DNA of 64,000 bases from Fluviispira multicolorata (GCF_009208585.1 NZ_WFLN01000005.1:269470-333469); one strand, 5' to 3'; counted from the first letter of the stretch, positions 1-10,600 are shown. A program made the numbers and translations. Notes: generated by a model not told the origin, from the sequence alone.

Positions 1-1
1 T

Positions 2-739
2 ATTTATGCAGCAGATTTAAATGATGTTCATAAATCGAAAGATGTACATTTTCATGTTGGTATGGGGTTAGCAGGCTATGAGGTTCAATCTGTTCGTGAA
101 GAGTTTTTAGCCAAGCAAAAGAATTTAGGTTTTACGCATTGTGAAATTCAATCCGACGCATTTGTAGCTTGTCTAGGTGCTCATTCAGGTAATTATGGAT
201 CGATTATTATATGTGGAACAGGAGTTGTTGGTCTTAAATATGCTAAAAAAGGAAAATATCAAGTGGGAGGTTGGGGCTTTCCTCATGGTGATGAAGGGGG
301 AGCGGCTTGGCTTGGTCTCGAAACCATTCGAAAAACTCTTCATCTTTGCGATGGAAGAGGAATCGACTCTCTGCTTTTGCAACACGTCAAACAGAAATTA
401 GGCGGCAGTGCAGAAAGTGTGACGGAATGGGCATGTTATGCAAATGCAACAAAATATGCAGAAATTGCAAGAGATGTTTTTAAATTTGCAGAGCAAAAAG
501 ATACAATTGCTCTTTATCTTCTAAATAATGCTGCAACTCATATTGAAAAAATATTTTTTGCATTGGATAAGTTTGAAAATGATTCAAAAATAAAACTCCC
601 TTGCTCTTTTGTAGGAGGGGTTTCACAATTTATTGTTTCTTTATTAAAACCGAATATTAAAAAGCGTTTGGTTCTTCCCAGAGGAGACGCGTGCGATGGA
701 GCTCTTCTTATGATAAGAGAAAAATACAATCAGAGCTAA
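2..739 (+). CDS. BadF/BadG-type N-acetylglucosamine kinase, 5'-truncated by window edge
   Basis: The reading frame is open to the left edge, so the N-terminus with the first phosphate loop lies outside the window. The visible part has hallmarks of the BadF/BadG/BcrA/BcrD ATPase-type sugar kinases: an adenosine/phosphate loop (IICGTGVVGL), the GGWGFPHGDEGGAAWLG segment that closely matches bacterial GlcNAc/glucosamine kinases, and a C-terminal GDACDGALLM helix. The family phosphorylates GlcNAc or glucosamine with ATP in the cytoplasm. The nagA gene follows after 31 bases, so the product GlcNAc-6-P would feed directly into deacetylation. Substrate choice (GlcNAc or glucosamine) cannot be read from the sequence; the nagA context favours GlcNAc. 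Confidence 0.85.
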   Translation: MYAADLNDVHKSKDVHFHVGMGLAGYEVQSVREEFLAKQKNLGFTHCEIQSDAFVACLGAHSGNYGSIIICGTGVVGLKYAKKGKYQVGGWGFPHGDEGGAAWLGLETIRKTLHLCDGRGIDSLLLQHVKQKLGGSAESVTEWACYANATKYAEIARDVFKFAEQKDTIALYLLNNAATHIEKIFFALDKFENDSKIKLPCSFVGGVSQFIVSLLKPNIKKRLVLPRGDACDGALLMIREKYNQS

Positions 740-770
740 ATTTTGATTGTAGTATCATAAGAGGTTATTC

Positions 771-1928
771 ATGATTTGCCTTAAAAACGCACGGGTTTTT
801 GATGGGATTTCTTTTGTCAAACAAAAGAATATAATAATTTCTGATGGAAAAATTAAAGATCTCACTTCTCGACAACCAAATAAAAATATTAAAACAGTAT
901 TTGACTTAAAAGGGAATATTGTAGTCCCAGGATTTATAGATATCCAATTAAATGGTGGAGGAGGTTGTTTTTTTAACGAAACACCAACAGAAAATGCTCT
1001 TTTAAAAATTTCTCGTGCTCATATTATCCATGGAGTTACTTCATATTTACCAACATTAATAACCGATGATTTTCTGAAAATATCACAGGCAGTGTTAACG
1101 ATTAAAGATTGTGTCAAAAAATTCTTACCAGGAATTCTTGGCATTCATTTTGAAGGCCCTTTTATTAATAAAGAAAAAAATGGGATTCACTCTAAACAAT
1201 ATATAAGAACGCCTACAATTGATGAAATTCAGTTAATGACTTCTGTAAAAAATGCTGTGACACTTATTACCCTTGCTCCAGAGGTAATTGAAAAATCAAT
1301 TCTTAAGGCTTTCAGGCAAAAAAAAGTAATATTATTTGCTGGTCATACCAATGCAACTTTTGCACAAATGAATGAGGCTTTTAAACAAGGCGTTAAAGGT
1401 GTGACCCATTTATTTAATGCATGCAGTCAATTTGGAAGTCGTGAACCAGGTGTTGTGGGAGCTTCTCTTTTACATGATGATTCTTGGTGTGGAATTATTG
1501 CGGATGGCCAACATGTTAGTTTTGAATCTCTAAAACTTGCATTTAAAGTTAAGAATAATAAAAAATTCATTTTAGTGTCTGATACCATGGCCCCTTTTGG
1601 TACAGATATGAAAAGATTTTATATAAATGAAAAAGAAATTTTTGTAAAAGATGGAAAATATATAAATGCAGATGGAACTTTAGCAGGTTCTGCTATTTCT
1701 GTTTATGAAGCATTTAAAAATATAGTAACTCAAAAATTAGTTACATTAGAAGAGGCCCTGCCAATGACTTCTACAAATGCAGCTGAGTGCTTAGGAATTG
1801 ATGGCAGCAAAAAGAGTATTTTGAAAAAAGGCAGACTCTTGCCAGAATTTGATGCTGATCTAGTTGTCCTTGATTCTAAAAACTTAAGAATTAAAAGTGT
1901 CATACAATTTGGAAAAATAATTATTTAG
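771..1928 (+). CDS. nagA: N-acetylglucosamine-6-phosphate deacetylase
   Basis: Cytoplasmic amidohydrolase that converts GlcNAc-6-P to glucosamine-6-P and acetate. At 385 residues it has the family's usual length. Visible motifs in order are VVPGFIDIQLNGGGG near residue 50, the metal-binding HFEGPFIN (Glu about residue 127), GHTNAT (about 190), THLFNA (about 212) and the catalytic-Asp region LVSDTMAP (about 270). The start has an AGAGG ribosome site eight bases upstream. It is the second gene of an amino-sugar pair with the preceding kinase. No nagB deaminase is visible in the window, so the final step must be encoded elsewhere. Confidence 0.95.
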   Translation: MICLKNARVFDGISFVKQKNIIISDGKIKDLTSRQPNKNIKTVFDLKGNIVVPGFIDIQLNGGGGCFFNETPTENALLKISRAHIIHGVTSYLPTLITDDFLKISQAVLTIKDCVKKFLPGILGIHFEGPFINKEKNGIHSKQYIRTPTIDEIQLMTSVKNAVTLITLAPEVIEKSILKAFRQKKVILFAGHTNATFAQMNEAFKQGVKGVTHLFNACSQFGSREPGVVGASLLHDDSWCGIIADGQHVSFESLKLAFKVKNNKKFILVSDTMAPFGTDMKRFYINEKEIFVKDGKYINADGTLAGSAISVYEAFKNIVTQKLVTLEEALPMTSTNAAECLGIDGSKKSILKKGRLLPEFDADLVVLDSKNLRIKSVIQFGKIII

Positions 1929-1968
1929 TTTTTAATGAAATATTATATATAATAAAAGGAAAACTTAA

Positions 1969-3177
1969 ATGAAGATTAAAACTATTTGGCAAGGAAAAGA
2001 GTATCCGCACAATTGGGAATTTTATGCGGAGTGTGATGAAGGTGAAAAAATACAAATATCAGTAAAAAATGGGGATGCAGTTAAAATTGCTCCAAATCCA
2101 AAAGAGCTCGTGTTACAAGGTATGGCTTCATGCACTTCGGTTGATGTTATCAGTACATTGCAGAAAATGCGGCAACCTCTCGAAGAATTGATAGTTGAAT
2201 GTGATGCAGAACAAACGACAGTCCATCCCAAAGTATTTGAAAAGTGCAATATTAATTATTATGTAAATGGTAAAGAACTTAATGTTGAAAAAGTTGCAAA
2301 TGCTGTTTTTTTAAGTTTTACAAAATACTGTGGTGTGAGTGCCATGTTAGAAAAATCTGGATGTCATATGACACCTAAACTTTTTGTAAATAATAAAGAG
2401 ATCGATATATTTGATCCAGAAAATAAAATATCGGATAAATTAAAACATTGGATAAAAGATGTTGCAAATAACTGTTCAAACGGTGTTGCTCTTGTAACGG
2501 GTGCTTCAAGGGGGATTGGCAATGCATTGGTGAAACAATTGAGTCAAGAAGACTTTGCAGTTATTCCAACGGCTCGTTCGAAAGTTTTATATGAAAATAC
2601 AAATATATTTGACTCATTATATCTTGACGTAACAAAACCAAATTCTATTTCTTATTTATCAAATTTTTTGAAAAAAAACTCTATTGAGCTAAATTTAATT
2701 GTGCACAACGCAGGCGTATTTTCATTAGATAGTGGAGCTGACTCTCTTGATGTTAATTACACTGAAATTCATAAAATATATGAAGCAAATGTTTTTGGTT
2801 TGATTGAAGCAAATAATAAATTTATGCAATTAATGAGTTCATGTTCGACTATAGCATTTGTCTCAAGTCTCATGGGGCATGATTCTTATGATACATACTC
2901 TTATGCAGCTTATCGAATGTCAAAAAGGTCAGTTATTCAATTTGCAAAAAATGTTGCTTTACAATTTCAAAATCAAAATAAAAAAATATGTATCCTAAGT
3001 TTGCATCCAGGAAGTGTCAAAACAGATATGAATCCGAGTGGTAAAATTTCTGTCGAAAACTCTGCAAAAAATATAAGCTATCTTCTTTCAAATAAAATGT
3101 TAGAAACGCGCATGAAAAATAATGGTGGATTTTGGAATTTTGATTTGACGAAGGAAGTTTGGGAGTGTTTAAAGTAA
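1969..3177 (+). CDS. OsmC-like peroxide-reductase domain fused to a short-chain dehydrogenase
   Basis: One uninterrupted 402-codon frame encodes two enzymes. Residues 1-150 are an OsmC/YhfA-type domain with the two conserved redox cysteines, in SCTSVDV (about C55) and TKYCGVS (about C121). Residues 170-400 are a classical SDR: cofactor motif TGASRGIG (177-184), catalytic Ser in FVSSLMG (about 300), YRMSK (Y315, K319) and LHPGSVKTD. Both catalytic sets are intact. OsmC proteins reduce organic or fatty-acid hydroperoxides, and SDRs reduce carbonyls or oxidise alcohols with NAD(P)H. A natural reading is sequential detoxification of a lipid peroxide and its carbonyl product, but that is inference. 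A second, stand-alone OsmC lies at 22433-22840. Confidence 0.88.
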   Translation: MKIKTIWQGKEYPHNWEFYAECDEGEKIQISVKNGDAVKIAPNPKELVLQGMASCTSVDVISTLQKMRQPLEELIVECDAEQTTVHPKVFEKCNINYYVNGKELNVEKVANAVFLSFTKYCGVSAMLEKSGCHMTPKLFVNNKEIDIFDPENKISDKLKHWIKDVANNCSNGVALVTGASRGIGNALVKQLSQEDFAVIPTARSKVLYENTNIFDSLYLDVTKPNSISYLSNFLKKNSIELNLIVHNAGVFSLDSGADSLDVNYTEIHKIYEANVFGLIEANNKFMQLMSSCSTIAFVSSLMGHDSYDTYSYAAYRMSKRSVIQFAKNVALQFQNQNKKICILSLHPGSVKTDMNPSGKISVENSAKNISYLLSNKMLETRMKNNGGFWNFDLTKEVWECLK

Positions 3178-3234
3178 AATATATTTAATTTAAAAATGCT
3201 TTGAGCATAAAAAATAATATTCTGAGGTGTTGAT

Positions 3235-4596
3235 ATGAAATCTGCAGGGTTTTTAATAACTGGCAATGAAGTCCTTTCTGCAAAAACGAAAGATACTAAT
3301 GGGCCATTCATGGGAATGCATTTAAGACGTATTGGTGTTTCGGTTAAAGCTTCCATGATGTGTTCAGATTTAGAAGAAGATCTCATTGATTGTTTAAATT
3401 ATCTGGCAGAAAGATGTGATGTTATTTTAATGACTGGAGGTCTAGGCCCCACATCAGATGATCTCACCGCAGAGGTTGTTGCACATTTTTTTGATATTCC
3501 TGTTAAATTTAATGATGAGGCTTGGGCTGCTTGTGCAGCATTTTTTGTCAAAGCTGGCAGAGAATCTATTCCTGAAAGCAATAAAAAACAAGCATTTTTA
3601 CCAGAAGGCTGTGAACTTATTCCAAATAAATTAGGAACTGCTGCTGGTTTTTGTACCACGGGCAAAAAATTTGGTAAAACAATTAAAATTTATTCTTTAC
3701 CAGGTGTGCCATATGAGATGGAGCCTATGTTTTTAAATTCTGTCTTACCAAATTTATATGATGAAACAGCTATGCCTGTTTCAAAAAATTGGCAAGTTTT
3801 TTTAATGGGCGAATCATTTATGCAAACAGCAATTGAGGTTGCTGAAAAATTGCTTATTGCCCGCTTCCCTAATTCTGTGATTTCTTATCAGGCTCATCCT
3901 TATTATGTTTCTTATGGTGTGACTCTTTTTCCTACTTCTAAATCTCAAAAATTTGAATGCGAAAATTTTTTAAATCAAGATTATCAATCTGCTGTTGAAA
4001 AAGCATTTGTAAATAATATTTTATACAGTGAAGATAAAAAAGTTCCCAATTATATTTTAGAGCGGCTTAATAAATTAAGGTTAAATATTGCATTTTCCGA
4101 AAGTACCTGTGCAGGCTATTTAAGTAAAGAGTTGAGTTCATTAAATGAAAATTCTACTTATTTTGTAGGAGCAATTGTTGCAAATAATAATAGAGTAAGA
4201 AAAGAAATTCTTCAGCTTCCAGATAATATAGTTTTGCTAGAAAATAAAGCTTCACATGATTTAGCATTACAAATGGCTTTAGCGACTTTAAAAAAATTCA
4301 ATTCAGACATTGTTTTAGCAGAGTGTGGCAATAAAGATGAAATCCATTCGGAGTCAGAAGATCAAAAAAAGGAAGGATTTTATTTAGCAATGGCATTTAA
4401 AAAGAAAAGCTTATCAAATATTGAATCAGCTAAAAAAATTCTTGATAAATACTCTTGGAAATTCGTTGAAATAGAAAATGAAGAAGATACATATTCTTTC
4501 ACTTGCTTTATAAAATCAAATCAACGTCACACTGCGGATGTGCAAAAAACAAGAACTGCGCATTATTTGCTCTGCTCTCTTTCTGCAGTTCTATAA
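3235..4596 (+). CDS. cinA: CinA-family protein (MoaB-like domain plus degenerate PncC-like domain)
   Basis: The 453-residue length suits full CinA. Residues 1-170 form the molybdopterin-binding/ADP-ribose pyrophosphatase-like domain, with GNEVLSAKTKDTN and GGLGPTSDD (68-76). From about residue 280 the C-terminal nicotinamide-nucleotide amidohydrolase domain follows (FVGAIVANNN matches the family's FxGGVVAYSN). The usual AESCTGG catalytic stretch reads SESTCAG here: the serine is kept but neighbouring residues are swapped, so deamidase activity may be altered. A GAGGTG ribosome site precedes the ATG. The gene converges on the ABC permease gene, with only two bases between the stops. The MoaB-like half is unambiguous; the deamidase function is not. 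Confidence 0.82.
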   Translation: MKSAGFLITGNEVLSAKTKDTNGPFMGMHLRRIGVSVKASMMCSDLEEDLIDCLNYLAERCDVILMTGGLGPTSDDLTAEVVAHFFDIPVKFNDEAWAACAAFFVKAGRESIPESNKKQAFLPEGCELIPNKLGTAAGFCTTGKKFGKTIKIYSLPGVPYEMEPMFLNSVLPNLYDETAMPVSKNWQVFLMGESFMQTAIEVAEKLLIARFPNSVISYQAHPYYVSYGVTLFPTSKSQKFECENFLNQDYQSAVEKAFVNNILYSEDKKVPNYILERLNKLRLNIAFSESTCAGYLSKELSSLNENSTYFVGAIVANNNRVRKEILQLPDNIVLLENKASHDLALQMALATLKKFNSDIVLAECGNKDEIHSESEDQKKEGFYLAMAFKKKSLSNIESAKKILDKYSWKFVEIENEEDTYSFTCFIKSNQRHTADVQKTRTAHYLLCSLSAVL

Positions 4597-4598
4597 TT

Positions 4599-5390
4599 TT
4601 AAAAATTTGTTGAACTATCATGCCATTGTTTTAATAATAAATAAGAAATAAAATTGAATAGACTGTAAATAAAAATTCCAAGTACTGTAATAATAAAGAG
4701 AGCTGCAAATAATTTATCTGTTTCTAAATTATAGCCGGCCATTAAAAGAATATAAGCAATACCTGATGCTCTCCCTCCCGTTCCTGCAATAAACTCTGCG
4801 GAGATTCCACCTATTAATGCCAATGCTCCTGATATTTTCAATCCACTTAAAAAGTAGGGAAGAGCCGAAGGAATATATAATTTTTTAAGCATAAAAGTTT
4901 GAGAAGCTCCGTATATTCTGAAAATTTTTATTAATGATTTATCGGTGCTTTTTAAACCAATGAGGGTGTTTGAAATAATTGGAAAAATACAGGCTATCCA
5001 TGCACAAATAACCAAGGTAATGAATGTATTACTTTTAAACCAAATAATGAGTAGAGGAATAATTGAAACAATTGGAGTCGTTTGTAAAATAACAATATAG
5101 GGCGAAATGGTTTTATCAAGTATTTTATATTGGAATACTCCTATTGCAATTAAAACTCCAGAAATGATTGAAAGAGTAATGGCAAGAAATGTAATGCTTA
5201 AGGTAACTAATGTTGCTATTAGAAAAGTTTTAATATTCAAAATGAATGCATTGAGGACATTGGAAGGAGAGGGGAGAAAATATTTGGGTATCTTAAAATA
5301 AATAATTAAAAATTCCCAGAATAACAAAATAAAAATTAAAAATAAAAGAGGGTATAAAAATGAAGTTAAATTAATTTTTGTTCTATTCAT
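4599..5390 (-). CDS. ABC transporter permease, NMT1/THI5 or SsuC type
   Basis: Integral inner-membrane permease of the BPD_transp_1 fold, with about six hydrophobic helices and the EAA-loop region around FRIYGASQTFMLKKLYIP, which contacts the ATPase. I place the start at the ATG at 5390 rather than at an upstream in-frame codon at 5441, because it has a GGA ribosome site and overlaps the ATPase stop by 8 bases, as in coupled transporter genes. That gives 263 residues. It forms one transporter with the preceding ATPase and the divergent binding protein. The substrate is unknown; relatives import thiamine precursors, sulfonates or nitrate. Confidence 0.85.
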   Translation of the reverse strand: MNRTKINLTSFLYPLLFLIFILLFWEFLIIYFKIPKYFLPSPSNVLNAFILNIKTFLIATLVTLSITFLAITLSIISGVLIAIGVFQYKILDKTISPYIVILQTTPIVSIIPLLIIWFKSNTFITLVICAWIACIFPIISNTLIGLKSTDKSLIKIFRIYGASQTFMLKKLYIPSALPYFLSGLKISGALALIGGISAEFIAGTGGRASGIAYILLMAGYNLETDKLFAALFIITVLGIFIYSLFNFISYLLLKQWHDSSTNF

Positions 5391-6153
5391 TTGAGTTTTC
5401 CAAAATTGTTCTAATTTTAACACATGTTTGATGAAAAACATCTGAATTTCTGTATTTTTTCATGTCCATATTGCTTTTATTAATTTGAATTTGACCAATA
5501 ATTTGTCCTGGATGAAATGAAAAAATATAAATACGGTTACATAAAAAGACGGCTTCTGCAATATTGTGTGTAACAAATATACCCGTTAAATTTTTCCTTA
5601 AATATATTTCATAGATTTCATCGACAAGTCTTTCTCGTAATATTTGATCGAGAGACGCAAATGGTTCATCCATAAGTATGACTTCAGGATCGGTTACGAG
5701 TGCACGTGCAATTGATGCACGCATTTTCATTCCTCCGGAGAGCTCTCTTGGGTAATTTTTTCTAAATTTATATAGATCTAAAATCTTTAAATATTTATTA
5801 ACTTTTTCTTCAATTTCTTGTCGAGATAAATTTAGAATTTCTAATGGTATTGCTATATTTTGTTCAAGTGTCTTCCATGGCATCAAACAAGAATCTTGAA
5901 AAACAAAAGCAGATTTACCTTTTGTTGAATTGTTATGTAAAACACCCGAAGATATTTTTTCAAGGCCAGAAAGAAGTGTCAGTAAGGTAGATTTTCCACA
6001 GCCAGAGGGTCCTAAAATTCCAATAAATTCCCCTTTATGAATTTCCATTGAAACTTTTTTTAAAACTGTGAGATTTTGAAACATTTTACTCACGTTGTCT
6101 AATTTGATAAAGTCCACATGTGATCTCGTATTTAGAAGTGTTTGATAAAGCAC
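5383..6153 (-). CDS. ABC transporter ATP-binding protein, SsuB/TauB-like
   Basis: Cytoplasmic nucleotide-binding subunit. Walker A is GPSGCGKST (residues 48-56), the Q-loop lies in FVFQDSCLMPW, the signature is LSGGM (138-142), Walker B is VILMDEP (158-164) and the H-loop is VTHNIAEAV. The Q-loop/MPW arrangement is typical of nitrate/sulfonate/thiamine-precursor importers. The start is GTG at 6153 with a GGA ribosome site; no in-frame ATG lies nearby. The gene is divergent from the binding-protein gene with only 26 bases between the start codons, so the promoters of both must reach into the coding sequences. Confidence 0.9.
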   Translation of the reverse strand: MLYQTLLNTRSHVDFIKLDNVSKMFQNLTVLKKVSMEIHKGEFIGILGPSGCGKSTLLTLLSGLEKISSGVLHNNSTKGKSAFVFQDSCLMPWKTLEQNIAIPLEILNLSRQEIEEKVNKYLKILDLYKFRKNYPRELSGGMKMRASIARALVTDPEVILMDEPFASLDQILRERLVDEIYEIYLRKNLTGIFVTHNIAEAVFLCNRIYIFSFHPGQIIGQIQINKSNMDMKKYRNSDVFHQTCVKIRTILENSNE

Positions 6154-6179
6154 AACATCAATTCCATAGGATAGTGTAG

Positions 6180-7217
6180 ATGAGAAATCAAATTAAGAAA
6201 GAATTCAGAACTATACCATATTTTATTTTGCTCGTAATTTTAGCGGTAATGATTTTTTATGTTTTAGGAAAGAAAAATCATGGAACCATAAATTCTAAGG
6301 AAAATAATGATTATTTTCCTTTGGTGCTTGGTACAGATTGGTTTGCGCAAGCAGAGCATGGAGGCTTTTATCAGGCTGTTGCTGAAGGAATCTATGAAAA
6401 ATATGGTCTCAATGTCAAAATAAAAATGGGAGGTCCCCAGGTAAATGGGATTCAACTTTTATTAGCAGATGAAGTGCAGTTTTATGTGCCAGCATCATAT
6501 ATTATGATGAGTGCAGCAAAACAAAAACTTCCTATTATTAGTGTGGCTGCGATATTTCAGAAAGATATTCAAGTTTTGTTAGCTCACCCAAATGTGGGGA
6601 ATGATACATTAGAAAATATGAAAAATAAGCCAATCTTTATTTCTGCTCCTACAGCTGCTTCTATATGGGGTTTTTTAGAAGGAAAATATGGCTATAAAGA
6701 GAGTCAAAAGAAATCATATTCGCATTCTTTGACACCTTTTTTGCAAGATAAAAATTCAATTCAAGAGGGAATCCTAACTTCAGAACCATATTTAATAGAA
6801 AAAAACTTTGGGTTTAAACCTGTCGCAATATTATTGTCTGATTATGGATTTTCAGGTTATGGAGAACTTTTAACCACCACAAAAAAGTTTGAAGAAAAAC
6901 ACCCTAAAATTGTTCAAAATTTTGTTAATGCAACTCTTGAGGGATGGAAAAGCTATTTAGAAAATCCAACCCTTGGGAATGAACTTATAAAAAATGCAAA
7001 TCCAGAAATGACAGATGAGTTGTTGCAGTTTGCTCATCAAAAGTTCATAAACGAAAAAATTATTTCGGGCGGCGATGCAGAGTTGTACGGTATGGGAATT
7101 ATGACAGATGTGCGTTGGCGTGAGTTTGCAAATATGTTGATCGAAAGTAAAGCATTTGATAAAAATATTGATTACCATAGTATTTATACATTAAAGTATT
7201 TAAATAATACAAAGTGA
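6180..7217 (+). CDS. NMT1/THI5-like substrate-binding protein, membrane-anchored
   Basis: Residues 13-30 form a single hydrophobic N-terminal segment after basic residues, with no lipobox cysteine, so the protein is either cleaved by signal peptidase I or stays anchored on the periplasmic face. The mature part opens with LVLGTDWFAQAEHGGFYQA, a pattern characteristic of the NMT1/THI5-like family (thiamine-pyrimidine precursors and related ligands), followed by the MGGPQVNGIQLL segment. Its length of 345 residues is normal. It is the binding protein for the divergent permease/ATPase pair. No TPP riboswitch can be fitted in the 26-base divergent gap, so a thiamine role is only suggested by family. 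Confidence 0.85.
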   Translation: MRNQIKKEFRTIPYFILLVILAVMIFYVLGKKNHGTINSKENNDYFPLVLGTDWFAQAEHGGFYQAVAEGIYEKYGLNVKIKMGGPQVNGIQLLLADEVQFYVPASYIMMSAAKQKLPIISVAAIFQKDIQVLLAHPNVGNDTLENMKNKPIFISAPTAASIWGFLEGKYGYKESQKKSYSHSLTPFLQDKNSIQEGILTSEPYLIEKNFGFKPVAILLSDYGFSGYGELLTTTKKFEEKHPKIVQNFVNATLEGWKSYLENPTLGNELIKNANPEMTDELLQFAHQKFINEKIISGGDAELYGMGIMTDVRWREFANMLIESKAFDKNIDYHSIYTLKYLNNTK

Positions 7218-7602
7218 TTTAAATTATTTTGCATTATTTAAATAGCAATAAATTATTTAAAATTGATATTTTTAATATATAGTATTAATTTTTTTTTAAA
7301 AAAACAAAAAATAATTAAAAAATATAATTTATATTATTTATAATATACTTTAAAATAATAGATGGATTTTTATTTTTATAAATCTGCCTGTTTCCTTGAT
7401 TTTGTCTATTAATTGAATTAACTCGATATTATAAGAATTTTCTTATATGACTTCATTTGTTTCAAGTTATTTTTAAAAAAAAGGGATAGAAAGGGATTTG
7501 TTATAAATAATTGATTTAAAATAATATAAATTTGTAGACTATTTTTTATTTTATAAAAATAGTTATTTTTTTGTTAAAAATTTTTATCTTTCAGGTGAAT
7601 TA
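7218..7602. other. AT-rich intergenic region upstream of the CotH fusion gene
   Basis: This 385-base gap is almost entirely A and T, with homopolymer runs. I see no open frame of useful length, no RNA gene and no clear terminator. It probably holds the promoter of the following 1025-codon gene, but no single -35/-10 pair stands out against the AT background. Confidence 0.5.
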
Positions 7603-10600
7603 ATGAATTTAAATTATAAATCATGTATTGTTTTTTGGTTTTTATTAGTAATTATAAATATATCATGTAGAAATATTGAAAAAGAAAAAATATTTATAAA
7701 TAGAGATCTTACTTATGTTAAATCAGTTGATTCTTTAAATAGAAAGGTTTTTGTCGATAATAAAAATGGTTTTATTATTGTTCAGGGTATAAATAAGCAA
7801 AATGAATTAGAAAATAATAAAGAAGAAGTTATTTTTCAATTTGAGGAAGGATATGAAATATATATCAATAACACTCTTATGGCAAATAATTTAATAAAAA
7901 TTTCAGATATTTTATCTGTGTATAATAATAATGTTCCAACTGATATTTCAATTATTATTAAGAAAAATTTTGAGTCATTTGAAGTTAAAAGATTTCTTTT
8001 AACATTTTCAAAATTACCTATTTTTGAAATACAAAAGAATAGTATTCAAAATCATCCTATAATAAATGATAATATTTTAACTTTTACAGATGGTCTTTCA
8101 ACTGAAAACTTACAAGCTAAAATTAAAATGAACACACGAGGAAAAGGGAGTTTAAAAAATCCAAAACAGTCCTTTGCATTATATGGAGATAATGATCTAT
8201 CTAAAATATTTAAAGAGAAATTTAACGTTTATTCAAAATCAAATGAATACAGTTTATATTCATCATATTTAGATTCTTCAATGATTCGTGAAAAATTTGG
8301 TCACGATCTATTTAACAGGCAAATTGCTGGGAACTCAATTCACGAAAATATAAATATGTCCTATATAGATGTTTTTATTGAAGGCGAATACTACGGTGTG
8401 TATGCCCTCATGAATACTGTCAATCCATCGGATTTAGTTTTTAAAAATGACTCTGAGAACTTATTTAATATGTTTGAAATGAATAATCAGAATGTTTATT
8501 CTATAAAAAAGAACAATGAAGATGTTTTGAGAGATGCGTTACTAGGTAAAAAAGGAGATTTATTTAGTGTTTCAAAACTACATAAAAATGGAGCAGGATT
8601 GGCTTCTTTTGCAAATAGAAATGTTATTTGCAATCCAAATTTCATACAGTTCTTTGATAAAAACTATAGTCAAGCATACCTGTCAACTATTTTAGCAACA
8701 CAAGCTCTCGATAATATAACAAATAATGTGCATTTAGCGGTCTATCCTGCTTTAAGTAAAAACTCAATTTGGAATACCAACGAATTATTTTCACAAGATT
8801 TTAAAATTTATTATATTCCATGGGATCTTGATATGTCTTTGGGCGCTGTAGGTTGGATGAAAGACGGTGCTTTTGATATTGATTATAGTAACTATAAAGA
8901 AATTTACAATAATAAAGCAATCAATACAAAATTGACTTATAATGTATCTATTGAAAATCAGGCAAGTCTATTGACTTGTTACACACGAACAAATAGTGAA
9001 CATATTTTATTTAGGAATAATTTTAATAAATATTGGCTCGAAAATAAAAGAACAAGTGAAAATCATTTTAATAATATTCGCTTAAAAAATCATTTAAATA
9101 ATTTATTTACCCACTTAGAAGAAAATGGAGCGTATGCACGAGAGTTTAAACGTTGGTCTTCACGATCTGGTAGCAAATTTACAACTTATGATTTAAATAA
9201 AATGATGAATTGGATTGACAATCGTTTAGAATATATTGAGAAAAATTTTCTTAATATAGAAACTAAGCAGTTAATTAAATATAAAAAATTATTTGGTATT
9301 AAAGATCATTCAAATGTGAATGTGATTGATTTCAATCCTTCTCAAGTTCAACTTGCAATTGAAACTAAAAATTTTACATCAGGATCAAGCAGTAATAGCA
9401 ATGATAAAAATATTTTTAACAATGGAGCTCTTACTATTCTTGATCTTTTGAAGCAAGATGATAAAAATATTGCTGGAATTACGGGCGGATTTTTTGAATA
9501 CTGGCATAATGGAAACTTTGTTCATTATCAAGATAATAATTTGAATAAAGAAGATATAAATAATCATTTTAGTATTTTTAATACAAAAATGATTTCAACA
9601 TGTAGTGAGACAAATGAGTATCCTAAAGATGGAGTAGTAACTCTACCAATTGGAATATTAAAGATAAATGATAAATGGTACTCTTCAGAAGATAACTTTA
9701 CAGATGTTGTTGGTTGGAACGATAAAGGTGAATATAAAATTGATAGAGTTAAAGTTATTTGGGATGTACTCTTTGCGGATGGTACTTCTATATTAAATGG
9801 ATTTAATAATTTAGGTTCGTCATATATTATGTCTTCGCCTAAAATAAATGTTTTTCGTTCTGATACAATTTTGCAATCTGGTAGCACTGATTATTTAGAA
9901 AAAAATATTGAACCTAAAAGGCGTTCTCACAATGTTGTTATTTATTTTGATACATTTTCTGAAAGAACAAGAACTCCAGAAGGTGGGCTTGAAGTTATAG
10001 TAGAGAATGACATTATTACAGATATAAATGACAATGGTAATAATTTTATTCCTAAAAATGGCTTTGTTGTGTCTGTAAGTAGGAATTATATTGAGAATGA
10101 ATTGATTAAGTTAGATTTTAGACGACTTAAAGTAGGAGAAAGATTAAAAAGTGATTTTAAATTCTATAATGAAAGAAATGAAATCGCTCACACTTTCAAC
10201 GATATGACTTTTATTCGTGGTAAGGTGCAAGCGCTTGTTATTAATAATAAATCAGCAATTGTACACACTTTTGGGCATCCTCGCAATCCCTTTGTCGATT
10301 CCAATCGCACTGTTCGCAATCTTGTTCAATATCTAGATGTGGACTTTTTTGGAAAAAAACATCCAAGAACAGCTTTATGTTTTAGAAAAGGAAAATTAAA
10401 TGATGATGGATCCTTAAATGAAGCTGAAAAAAATTGGGCGCTTGTTTTAGTAGATGGTCGTAAAAGAACTTCATTTGGCATGACTTTAGTAGAATTATCT
10501 CAATATTTAGTAAATAAACTTAATTGTGATGATGCCATTAATTTAGATGGTGGAAGTTCAGCTAATATGATTGCAGATGGATTGAAAATGAATGTAAGTG

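Noticed and set aside
6154..6179. TPP riboswitch for the THI5-like transporter
   Set aside because: The divergent gap is only 26 bases and filled by ribosome sites, too short for a riboswitch.
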